Of a stretch of 64,000 bases of DNA, positions 45,694 through 57,897 are shown piece by piece. Below the pieces are notes generated by a model that was given only the letters and a program-made list of their open reading frames with translations, was not told where the DNA came from and did no database searches. The DNA is from Pseudomonas sp. GL-B-19 (GTDB taxonomy: Bacteria; Pseudomonadota; Gammaproteobacteria; Pseudomonadales; Pseudomonadaceae), in assembly GCF_019956415.1 (NCBI RefSeq), contig NZ_JAHBDK010000031.1, forward strand, positions 124,001-188,000, given 5' to 3'. Position 1 is the stretch's first letter; each line of letters starts with the position of its first letter. Both the position numbers and the translations under genes were made by a program.

Positions 45694-47187
45694 CTACATC
45701 AACCGCTTGCGTTCGCTCGAAGGCGCGATCCCGAGGGACTCGCGGTACTTGGCGACGGTGCGGCGAGCCACCTGAATGCCTTGTGCCTCCAGTAAACCAG
45801 CGATCTTGCTGTCACTCAACGGCTTTTTCTGATTTTCCGCGGCAACCAGCTTTTTGATGATCGCGCGGATCGCTGTGGACGAGCATTCACCGCCTTCGGA
45901 GGTGCTGACGTGGCTGGAGAAAAAGTATTTCAGCTCATAAATACCCCGTGGGGTATGCATGAATTTTTGCGTGGTCACCCGTGAAATCGTCGACTCGTGC
46001 ATGCCCACGGCTTCGGCAATGTCATGCAGGACCAGTGGTTTCATGGCTTCGTCGCCGTATTCCAGGAAGCCGCGCTGATGCTCGACGATCTGGGTGGCGA
46101 CTTTCATCAGTGTTTCGTTACGGCTTTGCAGGCTCTTGATGAACCAGCGGGCCTCTTGCAACTGATTGCGCATGAAGGTGTTGTCGGCGCTGGTGTCGGC
46201 GCGACGGACAAACCCGGCGTATTGGGCGTTGACCCGCAGTCGTGGTACTGATTCCTGATTCAGTTCCACCAGCCAGCGTTCGTTGTCCTTGCGCACGATA
46301 ACGTCGGGAACGACGTATTCGGCTTCGCTGGATTCGATCTGCGAGCCGGGGCGCGGGTTGAGACTCTGGACCAGCTCGATGATCTGTCGCAGTTCATCTT
46401 CCTTGATCTTCATCCGGCGCATCAGCTGGGAGTAGTCGCGGCTGCCGAGCAGATCGATGTAGTCGCTGACCAGGCGTTTGGCTTCGGCGAGCCAAGGCGT
46501 ATTGGCTGGCAATTGGCGCAATTGCAGCAGCAGGCATTCGCCCAGGTTACGAGCGCCGATACCGGCCGGCTCGAATTGCTGGATGCGGTGCAGGACGGCT
46601 TCGATTTCGTCCAGTTCGATGTCCAGTTCCGGATCGAAGGCTTCGAGGATTTCCTCGAGAGTTTCATCCAGATAGCCCTGATTGTTGATGCAGTCGATCA
46701 GAGTCACGGCGATCAGGCGATCGGTGTCGGACATCGGTGCCAGGTTCAGTTGCCACAACAGGTGGCTTTGCAGGCTCTCGCCAGCCGATGTGCGAGTAGT
46801 GAAATCCCATTCGTCGTCATCGTTGCTCGGCAGGCTGCTGGCGCTGGTCTGGTAAACGTCTTCCCATGCGGTATCGACCGGCAGTTCATTGGGAATGCGC
46901 TCGTTCCAGTCGCCTTCCTCGAGGTTGTCCACCGTGGGGGCGGTTTCCTGGTAGGAGGGTTCCTGAATGTCGGCGTTGGGTTGCTGCTCGGCTTTGTCGG
47001 CCAAGGGGTCGACGTTGTCGAAGTCGTCGCCTTCTTCCTGGCGTTCGAGCATCGGATTGGACTCCAGGGCCTCCTGGATTTCCTGTTGCAGGTCCAGGGT
47101 CGACAATTGGAGCAGGCGGATGGCCTGTTGCAGCTGCGGTGTCATCGTCAGCTGCTGGCCCATTCTCAAGACTAGCGATGGTTTCAT
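45694..47187 (-). CDS. rpoN: RNA polymerase sigma-54 factor
   Basis: A 497-residue sigma factor for nitrogen, motility and other activator-dependent promoters. Region I is Gln/Leu-rich ([20 protein letters not shown]), region II is acidic, the core-binding and helix-turn-helix regions follow ([15 protein letters not shown]), and the RpoN box is [10 protein letters not shown] near the end. It is the usual length and is followed by hpf, ptsN, rapZ and ptsO. Confidence 0.99.
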   Translation of the reverse strand: MKPSLVLRMGQQLTMTPQLQQAIRLLQLSTLDLQQEIQEALESNPMLERQEEGDDFDNVDPLADKAEQQPNADIQEPSYQETAPTVDNLEEGDWNERIPNELPVDTAWEDVYQTSASSLPSNDDDEWDFTTRTSAGESLQSHLLWQLNLAPMSDTDRLIAVTLIDCINNQGYLDETLEEILEAFDPELDIELDEIEAVLHRIQQFEPAGIGARNLGECLLLQLRQLPANTPWLAEAKRLVSDYIDLLGSRDYSQLMRRMKIKEDELRQIIELVQSLNPRPGSQIESSEAEYVVPDVIVRKDNERWLVELNQESVPRLRVNAQYAGFVRRADTSADNTFMRNQLQEARWFIKSLQSRNETLMKVATQIVEHQRGFLEYGDEAMKPLVLHDIAEAVGMHESTISRVTTQKFMHTPRGIYELKYFFSSHVSTSEGGECSSTAIRAIIKKLVAAENQKKPLSDSKIAGLLEAQGIQVARRTVAKYRESLGIAPSSERKRLM

Positions 47188-47370
47188 GGCAGGGGCTTAA
47201 CACCTTATTCGCCGGCGCACATGCGCCATCCACTACAGGGCGCCGGAGCGCCAAACATAAGCAAATTATATGCCTGAAACTGAAGTGTTTGCCTAGAGCG
47301 CTGTAACAATAAAAACCTGTTGATTTTTACTGTGATAAGCGCTCAGTCGACTAGCCAGACACATCAACGC
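47188..47370. other. rpoN-lptB intergenic region
   Basis: A 183-nt AT-rich gap containing a run with GTAAAAATCAACAGG on the minus strand. It probably carries the rpoN promoter; no gene is seen. Confidence 0.5.
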
Positions 47371-48096
47371 TTACAGGCGGAACTCATGGCCCAGATAGAC
47401 TTCTTTAACCAGGTCGTTGGCCAGGATAGTGGCGGCATCGCCTTCGGCGATCAGCTGGCCATCGTTGACGATGTAGGCGGTTTCGCAGATATCCAGGGTT
47501 TCACGGACGTTGTGGTCAGTGATCAGCACGCCAATGCCCTTGGCCTTGAGATGGTAGATGATCTGTTTGATGTCGCCGACCGAAATCGGGTCCACGCCGG
47601 CGAAGGGTTCGTCGAGCAGGATGAATTTCGGGTTGGTAGCCAATGCCCGGGCGATTTCCACGCGGCGGCGTTCACCGCCCGACAGGCTCATGCCGAGGTT
47701 GTCGCGGATGTGGCTGATGTGGAATTCCTGCAGCAGGCTTTCCAGCTCTTTGCGACGTCCGGCCTTGTCGAGTTCCTTGCGCGTCTCGAGGATCGCCATG
47801 ATGTTGTCGGCGACCGAGAGTTTGCGGAAGATCGACGCTTCTTGCGGCAGATAGCCGATACCGGCCTTTGCACGACCGTGCATTGGCTGGTGGCTGACGT
47901 CCAGATCGTCGATCAGCACACGGCCCTGATCGGCCTGCACCAGGCCGACAATCATGTAGAAGCAGGTGGTCTTGCCGGCGCCGTTGGGACCTAGCAGGCC
48001 GACGATTTGACCGCTGTCGATCGACAGGCTGACGTCACGCACGACCTGGCGGCTCTTGTAGCTCTTGGCCAGATGCTGAGCTTTCAGAGTTGCCAT
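47371..48096 (-). CDS. lptB: LPS-export ABC ATPase LptB
   Basis: A 241-residue cytoplasmic ATPase of the LptB2FG complex that extracts lipopolysaccharide from the inner membrane. Walker [10 protein letters not shown] is at about 37-45, the signature [15 protein letters not shown] and Walker [13 protein letters not shown] follow. ATG 48096 overlaps the stop of lptA by one base; a long upstream extension is rejected. Confidence 0.98.
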   Translation of the reverse strand: MATLKAQHLAKSYKSRQVVRDVSLSIDSGQIVGLLGPNGAGKTTCFYMIVGLVQADQGRVLIDDLDVSHQPMHGRAKAGIGYLPQEASIFRKLSVADNIMAILETRKELDKAGRRKELESLLQEFHISHIRDNLGMSLSGGERRRVEIARALATNPKFILLDEPFAGVDPISVGDIKQIIYHLKAKGIGVLITDHNVRETLDICETAYIVNDGQLIAEGDAATILANDLVKEVYLGHEFRL

Positions 48097-48644
48097 TACG
48101 GGGCCTTTTGCTCGTCGGTTTTTTTCTTCGGCTGGATCACCATGTCGATACGCGGACGCGACTCGGTCACCTTGCTGCCGGTAGCGCGACCGGCGCTGGC
48201 GAGTTTTTTCTCGGTGTCGTAGACGATTTTCTCGCCTAGGGTGATGTTGTTGTCCTTGTCGACAACTTTTGCCTTGTCGATCAGTACTACGCGATTTTGC
48301 GCGGCATGGTACTGGATGGTCACACCCCAACCCTGGACAGGCTTGGGGTCGCCTGCAGTTTGCAGTTGCTCGAAGTAGGCCAGATTGCCCACCGAGGTCA
48401 CCACGTCAATGTCGCCAGTCGGGGTGCGGGTCATGGTCACTTTATTGCCGGTAACCTTCATCGAGCCCTGGGTGATGATCACGTCGCCCGTATAGGTGGC
48501 AACGCCGTTCTTGTCGTCCAGCTGGGCGTCGTCGGCCTGAATGCGAATAGGCTGTTGCTGATCTTCCGGCAGAGCCCAGGCGCTCACGCTTCCCAGTGCT
48601 GCGCCCAGACTGAGCAAAATAGGGAGGGTTTTAACGAGCCTCAT
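48096..48644 (-). CDS. lptA: LPS-bridge protein LptA
   Basis: A 182-residue periplasmic protein with a signal peptide ([18 protein letters not shown] to SAWA) and an OstA-like beta-jellyroll ([20 protein letters not shown] ...) forming the bridge to the outer membrane. It overlaps the end of lptC by 14 nt. Confidence 0.97.
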   Translation of the reverse strand: MRLVKTLPILLSLGAALGSVSAWALPEDQQQPIRIQADDAQLDDKNGVATYTGDVIITQGSMKVTGNKVTMTRTPTGDIDVVTSVGNLAYFEQLQTAGDPKPVQGWGVTIQYHAAQNRVVLIDKAKVVDKDNNITLGEKIVYDTEKKLASAGRATGSKVTESRPRIDMVIQPKKKTDEQKAP

Positions 48645-49203
48645 ACTGTCCTCTTACGTTAGATAGCAGGTGTATCCTGCTTTCTTTCAAGTACGCTTTC
48701 ATTCCGATGCCTGTCGATACACCGCCAGCGCCGTCGATACTAACGGGTTGATCGGTCTGCGCATATTGCTGCTGCGGGAACACAGTCATACGGGTGGTGG
48801 TGATCAGGGTCCTGCGGTTTTTTTCGTCGAAACGGGTGATGCGTACCGAGTCGATCAGCTCGACCTGGGTGCCATCCGGGTTGACTTCCCCGTGTTCACT
48901 CTGGACGTGCCAGGGAAACTCGGTGCCGCGAAACATGTTCAGGTCCGGATTGGTCAGCAATGTGACCTCGGACGCTTTCAGGTGTTCGACCTTGTCGGAC
49001 GTCATTTCGTACTGCAATTTGCCGTCCGGCAGGAACTGCACGCTGTGGGCGTTGGTCGCGTAATAGTCGATCGTGCTTTCATCGACCTTGACCACTGGTT
49101 TGTCGAGGAAGCGTTCCGGGCTGATGTTCCAGTAGCCGACCGCAGCGAACAGCGCGGCGATGCAACTGAATAACAGGATGTTACGAAACTTTTTGCTCAG
49201 CAT
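48631..49203 (-). CDS. lptC: LPS-export protein LptC
   Basis: A 190-residue bitopic inner-membrane protein, N-terminal helix (NILLFSCIAALFAAVGYW) and periplasmic OstA-like domain that hands LPS to LptA. ATG 49203 (MLSKKFRN) lies 7 nt after kdsC. Its last 14 nt overlap lptA. Confidence 0.96.
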   Translation of the reverse strand: MLSKKFRNILLFSCIAALFAAVGYWNISPERFLDKPVVKVDESTIDYYATNAHSVQFLPDGKLQYEMTSDKVEHLKASEVTLLTNPDLNMFRGTEFPWHVQSEHGEVNPDGTQVELIDSVRITRFDEKNRRTLITTTRMTVFPQQQYAQTDQPVSIDGAGGVSTGIGMKAYLKESRIHLLSNVRGQYEAR

Positions 49204-49210
49204 AGTCGGC

Positions 49211-49735
49211 TCACAGGTACGCAGCGTTGGCCGCATCGAGGCGGCCCTGGGCGCGCAGGATCAATTCGCAGAATTCGCGAGCGGCACCCTCGCCACCCCG
49301 GGCAACGGTAATGCCATGGGCGTTTTCACGCACGAAGCTGGTGGCGTTGGCTACCGCCATACCCAGGCCGACGCGGCGAATCACCGGCAGGTCCGGCAAG
49401 TCGTCACCGAGATAGGCAACTTGTTCATAGCTTAGGTTGAGTTGAGCCAGAAGCTCGTCCAGCACCACCAGTTTGTCTTCGCGCCCCTGATAAAGGTGGG
49501 GGATGCCGAGGTTTTTCGCTCGTCGTTCGACCACCGGGGTTTTGCGGCCACTGATGATAGCGGTCTGCACGCCCGCTGCCATCAGCATCTTGATGCCTTG
49601 GCCGTCGAGCGTATTGAACGTCTTGAATTCACTGCCGTCTTCGAGAAAGTACAGGCGCCCGTCGGTCAGCACGCCATCGACGTCGAACACCGCGAGTTTG
49701 ATCTGTTGGCCGCGTTGCAGCAGGTCCGTGTTCAT
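49211..49735 (-). CDS. kdsC: 3-deoxy-D-manno-octulosonate 8-phosphate phosphatase
   Basis: A 174-residue HAD-family phosphatase of KDO synthesis. The nucleophile motif is FDVDGVLTDG (Asp about 18); AIISGRK, the conserved Lys and YLGDDLPDLPVIRRVG complete the HAD motifs. It overlaps kdsD by one base (TAATG). Confidence 0.97.
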   Translation of the reverse strand: MNTDLLQRGQQIKLAVFDVDGVLTDGRLYFLEDGSEFKTFNTLDGQGIKMLMAAGVQTAIISGRKTPVVERRAKNLGIPHLYQGREDKLVVLDELLAQLNLSYEQVAYLGDDLPDLPVIRRVGLGMAVANATSFVRENAHGITVARGGEGAAREFCELILRAQGRLDAANAAYL

Positions 49736-50709
49736 TACATTACTCCCGCACGCAGCAAGTCGTGCATGTTCAGGGCGCCGACCGGACGGTCTTCGCTGTC
49801 GACCACCACCAGCGCGTTGATTTTGTGGTCTTCCATGATTTTCAGGGCCTCGGCGGCGAGCATTTCGGCGCGGGCGGTCTTGCCATGAGCGGTCATGACC
49901 TGTTCGATGGTGGCGCTGTGGATGTCGATGCTGCGATCCAGTGTGCGACGCAAGTCACCGTCGGTGAAGATCCCGGCCAGTTTGCCATCAGCTTCCAGAA
50001 TGACGGTCATGCCCAAGCCCTTGCGGGTCATTTCCATCAATGCGTCTTTAAGCAGGGTGCCACGCTGAACCTGTGGCAAATCTTGACCGGCGTGCATGAC
50101 ATTCTCCACTTTCAACAGCAGGCGTCGGCCAAGCGCGCCACCGGGGTGGGAAAAGGCGAAGTCTTCAGCGGTAAAGCCACGAGCTTCCAGCAGCGCGACG
50201 GCCAGGGCATCGCCCATCACCAGGGCGGCCGTGGTGGAGGAGGTGGGTGCCAGGTTCAGCGGGCAGGCCTCGTGTTCGACGTGAACGTTGAGGTTGACCT
50301 CGGCGGCCTTGGCCAGCGGGGATTCCGGGTTGCCGGTCACGCTGATCAATTGAATGCCCAGACGCTTGATCAGGGGCAGCAAGGTCAGGATTTCATTGGT
50401 GGAGCCGGAGTTCGACAGGGCCAGGATGATGTCATCCCGCGTGATCATGCCCATGTCGCCGTGGCTGGCTTCGGCGGGGTGGACGAAAAAAGCCGTGGTG
50501 CCGGTGCTGGCCAGGGTCGCGGCGATCTTGCTGCCGATGTGTCCTGATTTACCCATGCCGACCACAACCACGCGGCCTTTGCTGGCCAGAATCATCTCGC
50601 AAGCGCGTACGAAATCTGCGTCGATGTGGGGCAGCAAGCCTTCTACGGCTTCCAGTTCGAGGCGGATGGTGCGTTGTGCTGATTGAATCAGGTCACTGGA
50701 TTGGCTCAT
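49735..50709 (-). CDS. kdsD: D-arabinose 5-phosphate isomerase
   Basis: A 324-residue enzyme converting ribulose 5-phosphate to arabinose 5-phosphate, the first KDO-pathway step. An SIS domain (VVVGMGKSGHIGSKIAATLA, LSNSGSTNEI) is followed by two CBS repeats in the C-terminal half. ATG 50709 (MSQSSDLIQ) is taken; a 22-codon extension has no ribosome site. It is the first gene of the minus-strand LPS block. Confidence 0.97.
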   Translation of the reverse strand: MSQSSDLIQSAQRTIRLELEAVEGLLPHIDADFVRACEMILASKGRVVVVGMGKSGHIGSKIAATLASTGTTAFFVHPAEASHGDMGMITRDDIILALSNSGSTNEILTLLPLIKRLGIQLISVTGNPESPLAKAAEVNLNVHVEHEACPLNLAPTSSTTAALVMGDALAVALLEARGFTAEDFAFSHPGGALGRRLLLKVENVMHAGQDLPQVQRGTLLKDALMEMTRKGLGMTVILEADGKLAGIFTDGDLRRTLDRSIDIHSATIEQVMTAHGKTARAEMLAAEALKIMEDHKINALVVVDSEDRPVGALNMHDLLRAGVM

Positions 50710-50985
50710 GTCGGAAATCGTATAGCCTGATGAAAGGCGGCGATTATAGCGGTAATGATCAAAACCCTCACGCAAGTTCGTTGCGCTTTGTCATTCCCGA
50801 TGACGCAATCCCCTCTAAACAAGGCTTTTTGCCGATGATGTTACTGAAGATGGGCTGGCTTTGGCCTTGGGCGCCGGGCCTTTGCAGTGATATAGTTCGC
50901 GGCCAGTTCGGCCTGCCCGGGGAGGTATGTGCTTTCGTCAGAGAGTCAGGCGTCCGAGTGAGAGGCTGCATCGCAAGGAGATTAG
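50710..50985. other. kdsD / mlaF divergent intergenic region
   Basis: A 276-nt gap between divergent operons carrying the promoters of the LPS-export and Mla operons. No coding frame is convincing and no strong palindrome was seen. Confidence 0.5.
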
Positions 50986-51795
50986 ATGAGTGCCGATAAC
51001 GCCTACGCGGTCGAGCTGAAGGGACTGTCCTTCAAGCGCGGTACGCGCAGCATTTTCAATAACGTCGATATCCGTATCCCGCGTGGCAAGGTCACCGGCA
51101 TCATGGGACCGTCCGGGTGTGGCAAAACCACGCTGTTACGATTGATGGGTGCACAATTGCGTCCAACAAAGGGCGAAGTCTGGGTCAACGGTCAGAACCT
51201 GCCGAAATTGTCGCGCAGTGATCTGTTCGATGCGCGCAAGCACATGGGAGTGCTGTTCCAGAGCGGCGCCCTGTTTACCGACCTTGACGTGTTCGAGAAC
51301 GTCGCCTTCCCGCTGCGCGTTCATACCGAGCTGCCGGAAGAAATGATCCGTGACATCGTCCTGCTTAAATTGCAGGCCGTGGGCTTGCGTGGTGCTATCG
51401 ACCTGATGCCTGACGAATTGTCCGGCGGCATGAAGCGTCGTGTTGCGCTGGCCCGGGCGATTGCCCTCGACCCGCAGATCCTCATGTACGACGAGCCCTT
51501 TGTCGGCCAGGACCCCATCGCCATGGGCGTGCTGGTGCGCCTGATCCGCTTGCTCAACGATGCGCTGGGCATCACCAGTATCGTGGTCTCCCACGATCTG
51601 GCCGAAACCGCGAGCATCGCCGACTACATCTATGTCGTCGGCGAAGGCCAGGTATTGGGGCAGGGGACTCCCGAGGAGTTGATGAACTCGCAGGAGCCAC
51701 GGATCCGTCAATTCATGACCGGCGAACCCGACGGTCCGGTCGCATACCACTTTCCAGCGACGGATTACCGCGCAGATCTTCTGGGGAAGCGTTGA
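50986..51795 (+). CDS. mlaF: Phospholipid-transport ATPase MlaF
   Basis: A 269-residue ATPase of MlaFEDB, which keeps outer-membrane lipid asymmetry. Walker [10 protein letters not shown], signature [15 protein letters not shown] and Walker [13 protein letters not shown] are all present. Its TGA overlaps the mlaE ATG. The GAGATTAG before ATG 50986 gives a modest ribosome site. Confidence 0.97.
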   Translation: MSADNAYAVELKGLSFKRGTRSIFNNVDIRIPRGKVTGIMGPSGCGKTTLLRLMGAQLRPTKGEVWVNGQNLPKLSRSDLFDARKHMGVLFQSGALFTDLDVFENVAFPLRVHTELPEEMIRDIVLLKLQAVGLRGAIDLMPDELSGGMKRRVALARAIALDPQILMYDEPFVGQDPIAMGVLVRLIRLLNDALGITSIVVSHDLAETASIADYIYVVGEGQVLGQGTPEELMNSQEPRIRQFMTGEPDGPVAYHFPATDYRADLLGKR

Positions 51796-52592
51796 TGCGC
51801 AAGATTTCATTAATAGAACGCGTGCGCCGGTTTGGCCACGCCGGCATCGATGTGCTGGCGGTGTTCGGTCGTTCGACGATATTCCTGTTTCATGCCTTGC
51901 TCGGTCGCGGTGGCATCGGCGGCGGTTTTGGTCTGCTGATCAAGCAACTGCATTCAGTGGGCGTCATGTCCCTGGTGATCATTGTGGTCTCCGGGGTGTT
52001 CATCGGGATGGTGCTGGCGCTGCAAGGCTTCAACATTCTGTCGAGCTACGGCTCGGAGCAGGCGGTCGGGCAGATGGTTGCGCTCACGCTGCTGCGTGAA
52101 CTGGGTCCCGTTGTGACAGCGCTGTTGTTCGCCGGGCGTGCCGGTTCGGCGCTGACGGCCGAAATCGGCAACATGAAATCCACCGAACAGTTGTCCAGTC
52201 TGGAAATGATTGGTGTCGACCCGCTCAAATACATTGTTGCCCCGCGCCTGTGGGCCGGCTTCATTTCCCTGCCGGTGCTGGCGATGATCTTCAGCGTGGT
52301 GGGTATCTGGGGCGGCTCGTGGGTGGCTGTCGACTGGCTGGGTGTGTACGAAGGCTCCTATTGGTCGAACATGCAAAACAGCGTGACGTTCACTGATGAT
52401 GTGCTCAATGGCATCATCAAAAGCATCGTCTTCGCGTTCGTCGTGACCTGGATCGCCGTATTCCAAGGCTATGACTGTGAGCCCACTTCCGAGGGGATCA
52501 GTCGTGCCACTACCAAGACCGTGGTGTATGCCTCTTTGGCTGTTCTCGGCCTGGACTTTATTCTGACCGCTTTGATGTTTGGAGATTTCTGA
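51795..52592 (+). CDS. mlaE: Phospholipid-transport permease MlaE
   Basis: A 265-residue inner-membrane permease of the MlaE/YrbE family, about five hydrophobic segments; family motif [23 protein letters not shown] is seen in two parts, with [11 protein letters not shown] following. Its ATG overlaps the mlaF stop and its TGA overlaps the mlaD start. Confidence 0.97.
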   Translation: MRKISLIERVRRFGHAGIDVLAVFGRSTIFLFHALLGRGGIGGGFGLLIKQLHSVGVMSLVIIVVSGVFIGMVLALQGFNILSSYGSEQAVGQMVALTLLRELGPVVTALLFAGRAGSALTAEIGNMKSTEQLSSLEMIGVDPLKYIVAPRLWAGFISLPVLAMIFSVVGIWGGSWVAVDWLGVYEGSYWSNMQNSVTFTDDVLNGIIKSIVFAFVVTWIAVFQGYDCEPTSEGISRATTKTVVYASLAVLGLDFILTALMFGDF

Positions 52593-53059
52593 TGCAAAAC
52601 CGCACCCTGGAAATCGGTGTCGGCCTTTTCTTGCTGGCTGGCATCCTGGCTTTGCTGTTGCTGGCTTTGCGGGTCAGTGGACTGTCCCCGAGCCCGAGCA
52701 CCGACACCTATAAACTTTATGCCTACTTCGACAATATCGCCGGTTTGACTGTCAGAGCCAAAGTGACCATGGCCGGTGTGACCATCGGCAAGGTCACAGC
52801 GATCGATCTGGACCGCGACAGCTTCACCGGTCGGGTGACCATGCAACTGGAAAAGCGAGTAGATAACCTGCCGACTGACTCCACTGCATCTATTCTGACC
52901 GCTGGCCTGTTGGGCGAGAAGTACATCGGTATCAGCGTGGGCGGCGAAGAAGCCTTGCTCAAGGATGGTGGAACCATCCATGACACGCAGTCATCGCTGG
53001 TGCTCGAAGACCTGATCGGTAAATTCCTGCTCAATACCGTTAGCAAAGAAGCTAAATGA
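52592..53059 (+). CDS. mlaD: Phospholipid-transport MCE protein MlaD
   Basis: A 155-residue protein with an N-terminal transmembrane helix (FLLAGILALLLLALRV) and one MCE domain (TYKLYAYFDNIAGLTVRAKV onward, about 40-118) that forms a hexameric lipid channel in the periplasm. It overlaps mlaE by one base. Confidence 0.97.
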   Translation: MQNRTLEIGVGLFLLAGILALLLLALRVSGLSPSPSTDTYKLYAYFDNIAGLTVRAKVTMAGVTIGKVTAIDLDRDSFTGRVTMQLEKRVDNLPTDSTASILTAGLLGEKYIGISVGGEEALLKDGGTIHDTQSSLVLEDLIGKFLLNTVSKEAK

Positions 53060-53070
53060 GGAACTGTTAA

Positions 53071-53724
53071 ATGATCTCTACCTTGCGACGTGGCCTGTTG
53101 GTAATGCTCGCGGTGTTTCCGTTGGTGTCCCACGCCGTGGCGGCGCCTTCCGCGCACGAACTGGTACAAGACACCACCAACCGTATGCTGGCCGATCTGA
53201 AGGCCAATAAAGAGAAGTACAAGCAGGACCCGCAGGACTTTTATACGGCGCTGAACACGATCGTCGGACCTGTGGTGGATGCCGAGGGTATTTCCAAGAG
53301 CATCATGACGGTCAAGTATTCAAAGAAAGCCACGCCGGCGCAGATGAAAACCTTTGAAGAAAACTTCAAAAAGGGTCTGTTCCAGTTTTATGGCAATGCT
53401 TTGCTTGAATACAACAACCAGGGCATCACCGTTGATCCCGCCAAAGACGAGTCCGGCAATCGCACCAGTGTTGGCATGACCGTCAAAGGCAGTAACGGCG
53501 CGATCTATCCTGTGTCTTACACACTGGAAAAGATCAATGGCGAGTGGAAGCTGCGCAACGTGATCATCAACGGGATCAACATCGGCAAGCTGTTCCGTGA
53601 TCAATTCGCTGATGCGATGCAGCGCAATGGCAACAACCTGGACCAGACCATCAACAGCTGGGCCGGGGAAGTCGCCAAAGCCAAGGAAGCCACTGAAAAA
53701 TCCCCCGAGAAAAAACCCCAATGA
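53071..53724 (+). CDS. mlaC: Periplasmic phospholipid shuttle MlaC
   Basis: A 217-residue periplasmic carrier with signal peptide (residues 1-24, ending SHAVAA) and the Tol-Tol-Ttg2D/MlaC domain. The end is Lys/Glu-rich (AKEATEKSPEKKPQ). It overlaps mlaB by 4 nt. Confidence 0.96.
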   Translation: MISTLRRGLLVMLAVFPLVSHAVAAPSAHELVQDTTNRMLADLKANKEKYKQDPQDFYTALNTIVGPVVDAEGISKSIMTVKYSKKATPAQMKTFEENFKKGLFQFYGNALLEYNNQGITVDPAKDESGNRTSVGMTVKGSNGAIYPVSYTLEKINGEWKLRNVIINGINIGKLFRDQFADAMQRNGNNLDQTINSWAGEVAKAKEATEKSPEKKPQ

Positions 53725-54026
53725 GTGTGTCGGCCATTCGCATCAGCGAAACCGGCGAGCTGCAGTTGAGTGGCATGCTGGACTATCGCACCGGCCCGGA
53801 TCTGCGCAAGCAGGGGCAGGCGTTGATCAAGTCCAGCACGGCTACTGAACTGGTGGTTGATTGTTCGGCAGTGTTGAAATCCAGCAGCGTCGGCTTGTCG
53901 CTGCTGCTGTGCTTCATGCGTGATGCAGAGGCGGCCGGTAAGGCGCTGAGCATTCGCGCGATGCCCGAAGACATGCGTGAAATCGCTCAGGTCAGCGAAT
54001 TGACCGAGCTGTTGGCGCACCCCTGA
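53721..54026 (+). CDS. mlaB: STAS-domain protein MlaB
   Basis: A 101-residue cytoplasmic STAS protein that binds MlaF and activates the transporter. The STAS core is visible (LVVDCSAVLKSSSVGLSLLL, with a Ser/Thr regulatory site region). It overlaps mlaC by 4 nt and is the last gene of the operon before a terminator. Confidence 0.94.
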   Translation: MSVSAIRISETGELQLSGMLDYRTGPDLRKQGQALIKSSTATELVVDCSAVLKSSSVGLSLLLCFMRDAEAAGKALSIRAMPEDMREIAQVSELTELLAHP

Positions 54027-54040
54027 CCGCATCTATAAAG

Positions 54041-54093
54041 AAGCCCCCCGTCAGAGTCCTGCTTAGCGGGGTTCGCAGGCGCGGGGCTTTTTT
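54041..54093 (+). terminator. Terminator after mlaB
   Basis: AAGCCCC (54041-54047) pairs with GGGGCTT (54083-54089), and further inner GC pairs are possible; a T-run ends at 54093. Confidence 0.8.
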
Positions 54094-54139
54094 GTATGAT
54101 GTCCGACCCGTGCGCACAGGGCGCCGATTGAGGTTGAGC

Positions 54140-55667
<1,528 letters not shown>

Positions 55668-55809
55668 TTTTTGCTGCATGGGCACATGGACGTGCCCGTT
55701 GAATTCGTTTCAAATCGAGGCAGTCTTTTCATTGTTGAGAAAGCCTCGAAGTATGTCCGGCGCCGTTTGCGACCGGGCATGAGTACCTTGATAAGGACTG
55801 ACGTTTCCC

Positions 55810-56445
55810 ATGTTGACCATCGCACTGTCCAAGGGCCGCATCCTTGACGACACCCTGCCGCTTCTGGCTGAAGCGGGTATCGTGCCGACCGAGAATCCGG
55901 ACAAGAGTCGCAAGCTGATCATTCCCACGACCCAGCCTGACGTACGTCTGCTGATCGTGCGCGCCACCGATGTGCCGACCTACGTCGAACATGGTGCCGC
56001 GGACCTCGGCGTCGCCGGTAAAGATGTGCTGATGGAATATGGCGGCCAGGGCTTGTACGAGCCTTTGGACCTGCGAATTGCCCTCTGCAAGCTGATGACT
56101 GCCGGCCGTGTCGGCGATGTCGAGCCTAAGGGCCGCCTGCGGGTGGCGACCAAGTTCGTCAACGTTGCCAAGCGTTACTACGCCGAGCAGGGTCGCCAGG
56201 TCGACATCATCAAGCTTTACGGCTCGATGGAGCTGGCGCCGCTGATTGGTCTGGCGGACAAGATCATTGACGTGGTCGACACCGGCAACACCCTGCGCGC
56301 CAATGGCCTGGAACCCCAGGATTTCATTGCCGACATCAGCTCCCGGCTGATCGTCAACAAAGCTTCGATGAAAATGCAGCACGCCCGAATCCAGGCGTTG
56401 ATCGACACCCTGCGCAAGGCAGTGGAGTCTCGACACCGCGGCTGA
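55810..56445 (+). CDS. hisG: ATP phosphoribosyltransferase, short form
   Basis: A 211-residue catalytic subunit of the first histidine-biosynthesis enzyme. The short form lacks the C-terminal regulatory domain and therefore works with HisZ, which is not in this window. The phosphate-loop region [13 protein letters not shown] is present. It is followed by hisD and hisC. Confidence 0.97.
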   Translation: MLTIALSKGRILDDTLPLLAEAGIVPTENPDKSRKLIIPTTQPDVRLLIVRATDVPTYVEHGAADLGVAGKDVLMEYGGQGLYEPLDLRIALCKLMTAGRVGDVEPKGRLRVATKFVNVAKRYYAEQGRQVDIIKLYGSMELAPLIGLADKIIDVVDTGNTLRANGLEPQDFIADISSRLIVNKASMKMQHARIQALIDTLRKAVESRHRG

Positions 56446-56569
56446 TTTACCTGCGCGACGTTAAGTCGCGCCCGTCTATCCGCCTCATAGCCAGAATTCT
56501 CAGGTGCCCAAGCGGATCGATGGTAGCTTCGGGCGCCTGAGTTTTTGCCATTCCTATGAGGCTCTCGCT

Positions 56570-57895
56570 ATGACCGCACCGACTGCAATTCGCCGACTCA
56601 ACGCTGCTGACCCGGATTTCGCACATCATCTGGATCATCTGCTGAGCTGGGAAAGTGTGTCTGACGACTCGGTCAATCAGCGGGTGCTGGACATCATCAA
56701 AGCCGTGCGCGAGCGTGGCGATGCGGCGCTGGTGGAATTCACCCAGAAGTTCGATGGCCTGGAAGTCGCCTCGATGGCCGACCTGATCCTGCCGCGCGAA
56801 CGTCTGGAACTGGCGCTGACCAGGATCACCGTGCCTCAGCGCGAAGCCCTGGAAAAAGCCGCAGCCCGCGTGCGCAGCTACCACGAAAAACAGAAACAGG
56901 ATTCCTGGACCTACACCGAAGCCGACGGCACGGTGCTCGGCCAGAAGGTCACGCCGCTGGACCGCGCCGGTCTGTATGTACCGGGCGGCAAGGCGTCGTA
57001 CCCGTCCTCGGTGTTGATGAACGCGATCCCGGCCAAAGTGGCTGGTGTGACCGAAGTGGTCATGGTGGTACCGACCCCGCGCGGTGAAATCAACGAACTG
57101 GTACTGGCCGCGGCCTGCATCGCCGGCGTCGACCGCGTATTCACCATCGGCGGCGCGCAAGCGGTTGCCGCGTTGGCCTACGGCACCGAAAGCGTGCCGA
57201 AGGTCGACAAAGTGGTTGGCCCGGGCAACATTTATGTCGCCACCGCCAAGCGTCACGTATTTGGTCAGGTCGGTATCGACATGATCGCCGGCCCGTCCGA
57301 GATTCTCGTGGTGTGCGACGGCCAGACCGATCCGGACTGGATCGCCATGGACCTGTTCTCCCAGGCCGAACACGATGAAGACGCCCAGGCGATTCTGGTC
57401 AGTCCGGATGCCGAGTTCCTCGACAAGGTTGCCGCGAGCATTAACAAATTGATGCCGACCATGGAGCGTGCCGAGATCATCGCAACCTCGATGAATGGCC
57501 GTGGTGCGCTGATCAAGGTCCGCGATATGGCGCAAGCCATCGAAGTGGCCAACCGCATTGCCCCGGAACACCTGGAGCTGTCGGTCGCTGATCCGCAAGC
57601 CTGGTTGCCGCACATCCGTCACGCAGGCGCGATCTTCATGGGTCGCCACACATCCGAAGCGCTGGGCGACTACTGCGCCGGTCCGAACCACGTGTTGCCG
57701 ACTTCCGGCACCGCGCGTTTCTCGTCGCCGCTGGGTGTGTACGACTTCCAGAAACGCTCGTCGATCATCTTCTGCTCCGAGCAGGGTGCGTCCGAACTGG
57801 GCAAGACCGCTTCCGTACTGGCCCGTGGCGAGTCGCTGACCGCCCACGCCCGCAGCGCCGAATTCCGCATCATTGACGACAAGCAGGGGAACTGA
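56570..57895 (+). CDS. hisD: Histidinol dehydrogenase
   Basis: A 441-residue zinc enzyme catalysing the last two steps of histidine synthesis. Motifs [30 protein letters not shown] and [17 protein letters not shown] with conserved Zn-ligand His/Asp/Glu residues are visible. ATG 56570 (MTAPTAIRR) is chosen over an open frame 22 codons longer. The 124-nt gap after hisG may carry a promoter. Confidence 0.98.
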   Translation: MTAPTAIRRLNAADPDFAHHLDHLLSWESVSDDSVNQRVLDIIKAVRERGDAALVEFTQKFDGLEVASMADLILPRERLELALTRITVPQREALEKAAARVRSYHEKQKQDSWTYTEADGTVLGQKVTPLDRAGLYVPGGKASYPSSVLMNAIPAKVAGVTEVVMVVPTPRGEINELVLAAACIAGVDRVFTIGGAQAVAALAYGTESVPKVDKVVGPGNIYVATAKRHVFGQVGIDMIAGPSEILVVCDGQTDPDWIAMDLFSQAEHDEDAQAILVSPDAEFLDKVAASINKLMPTMERAEIIATSMNGRGALIKVRDMAQAIEVANRIAPEHLELSVADPQAWLPHIRHAGAIFMGRHTSEALGDYCAGPNHVLPTSGTARFSSPLGVYDFQKRSSIIFCSEQGASELGKTASVLARGESLTAHARSAEFRIIDDKQGN

Positions 57896-57897
57896 AG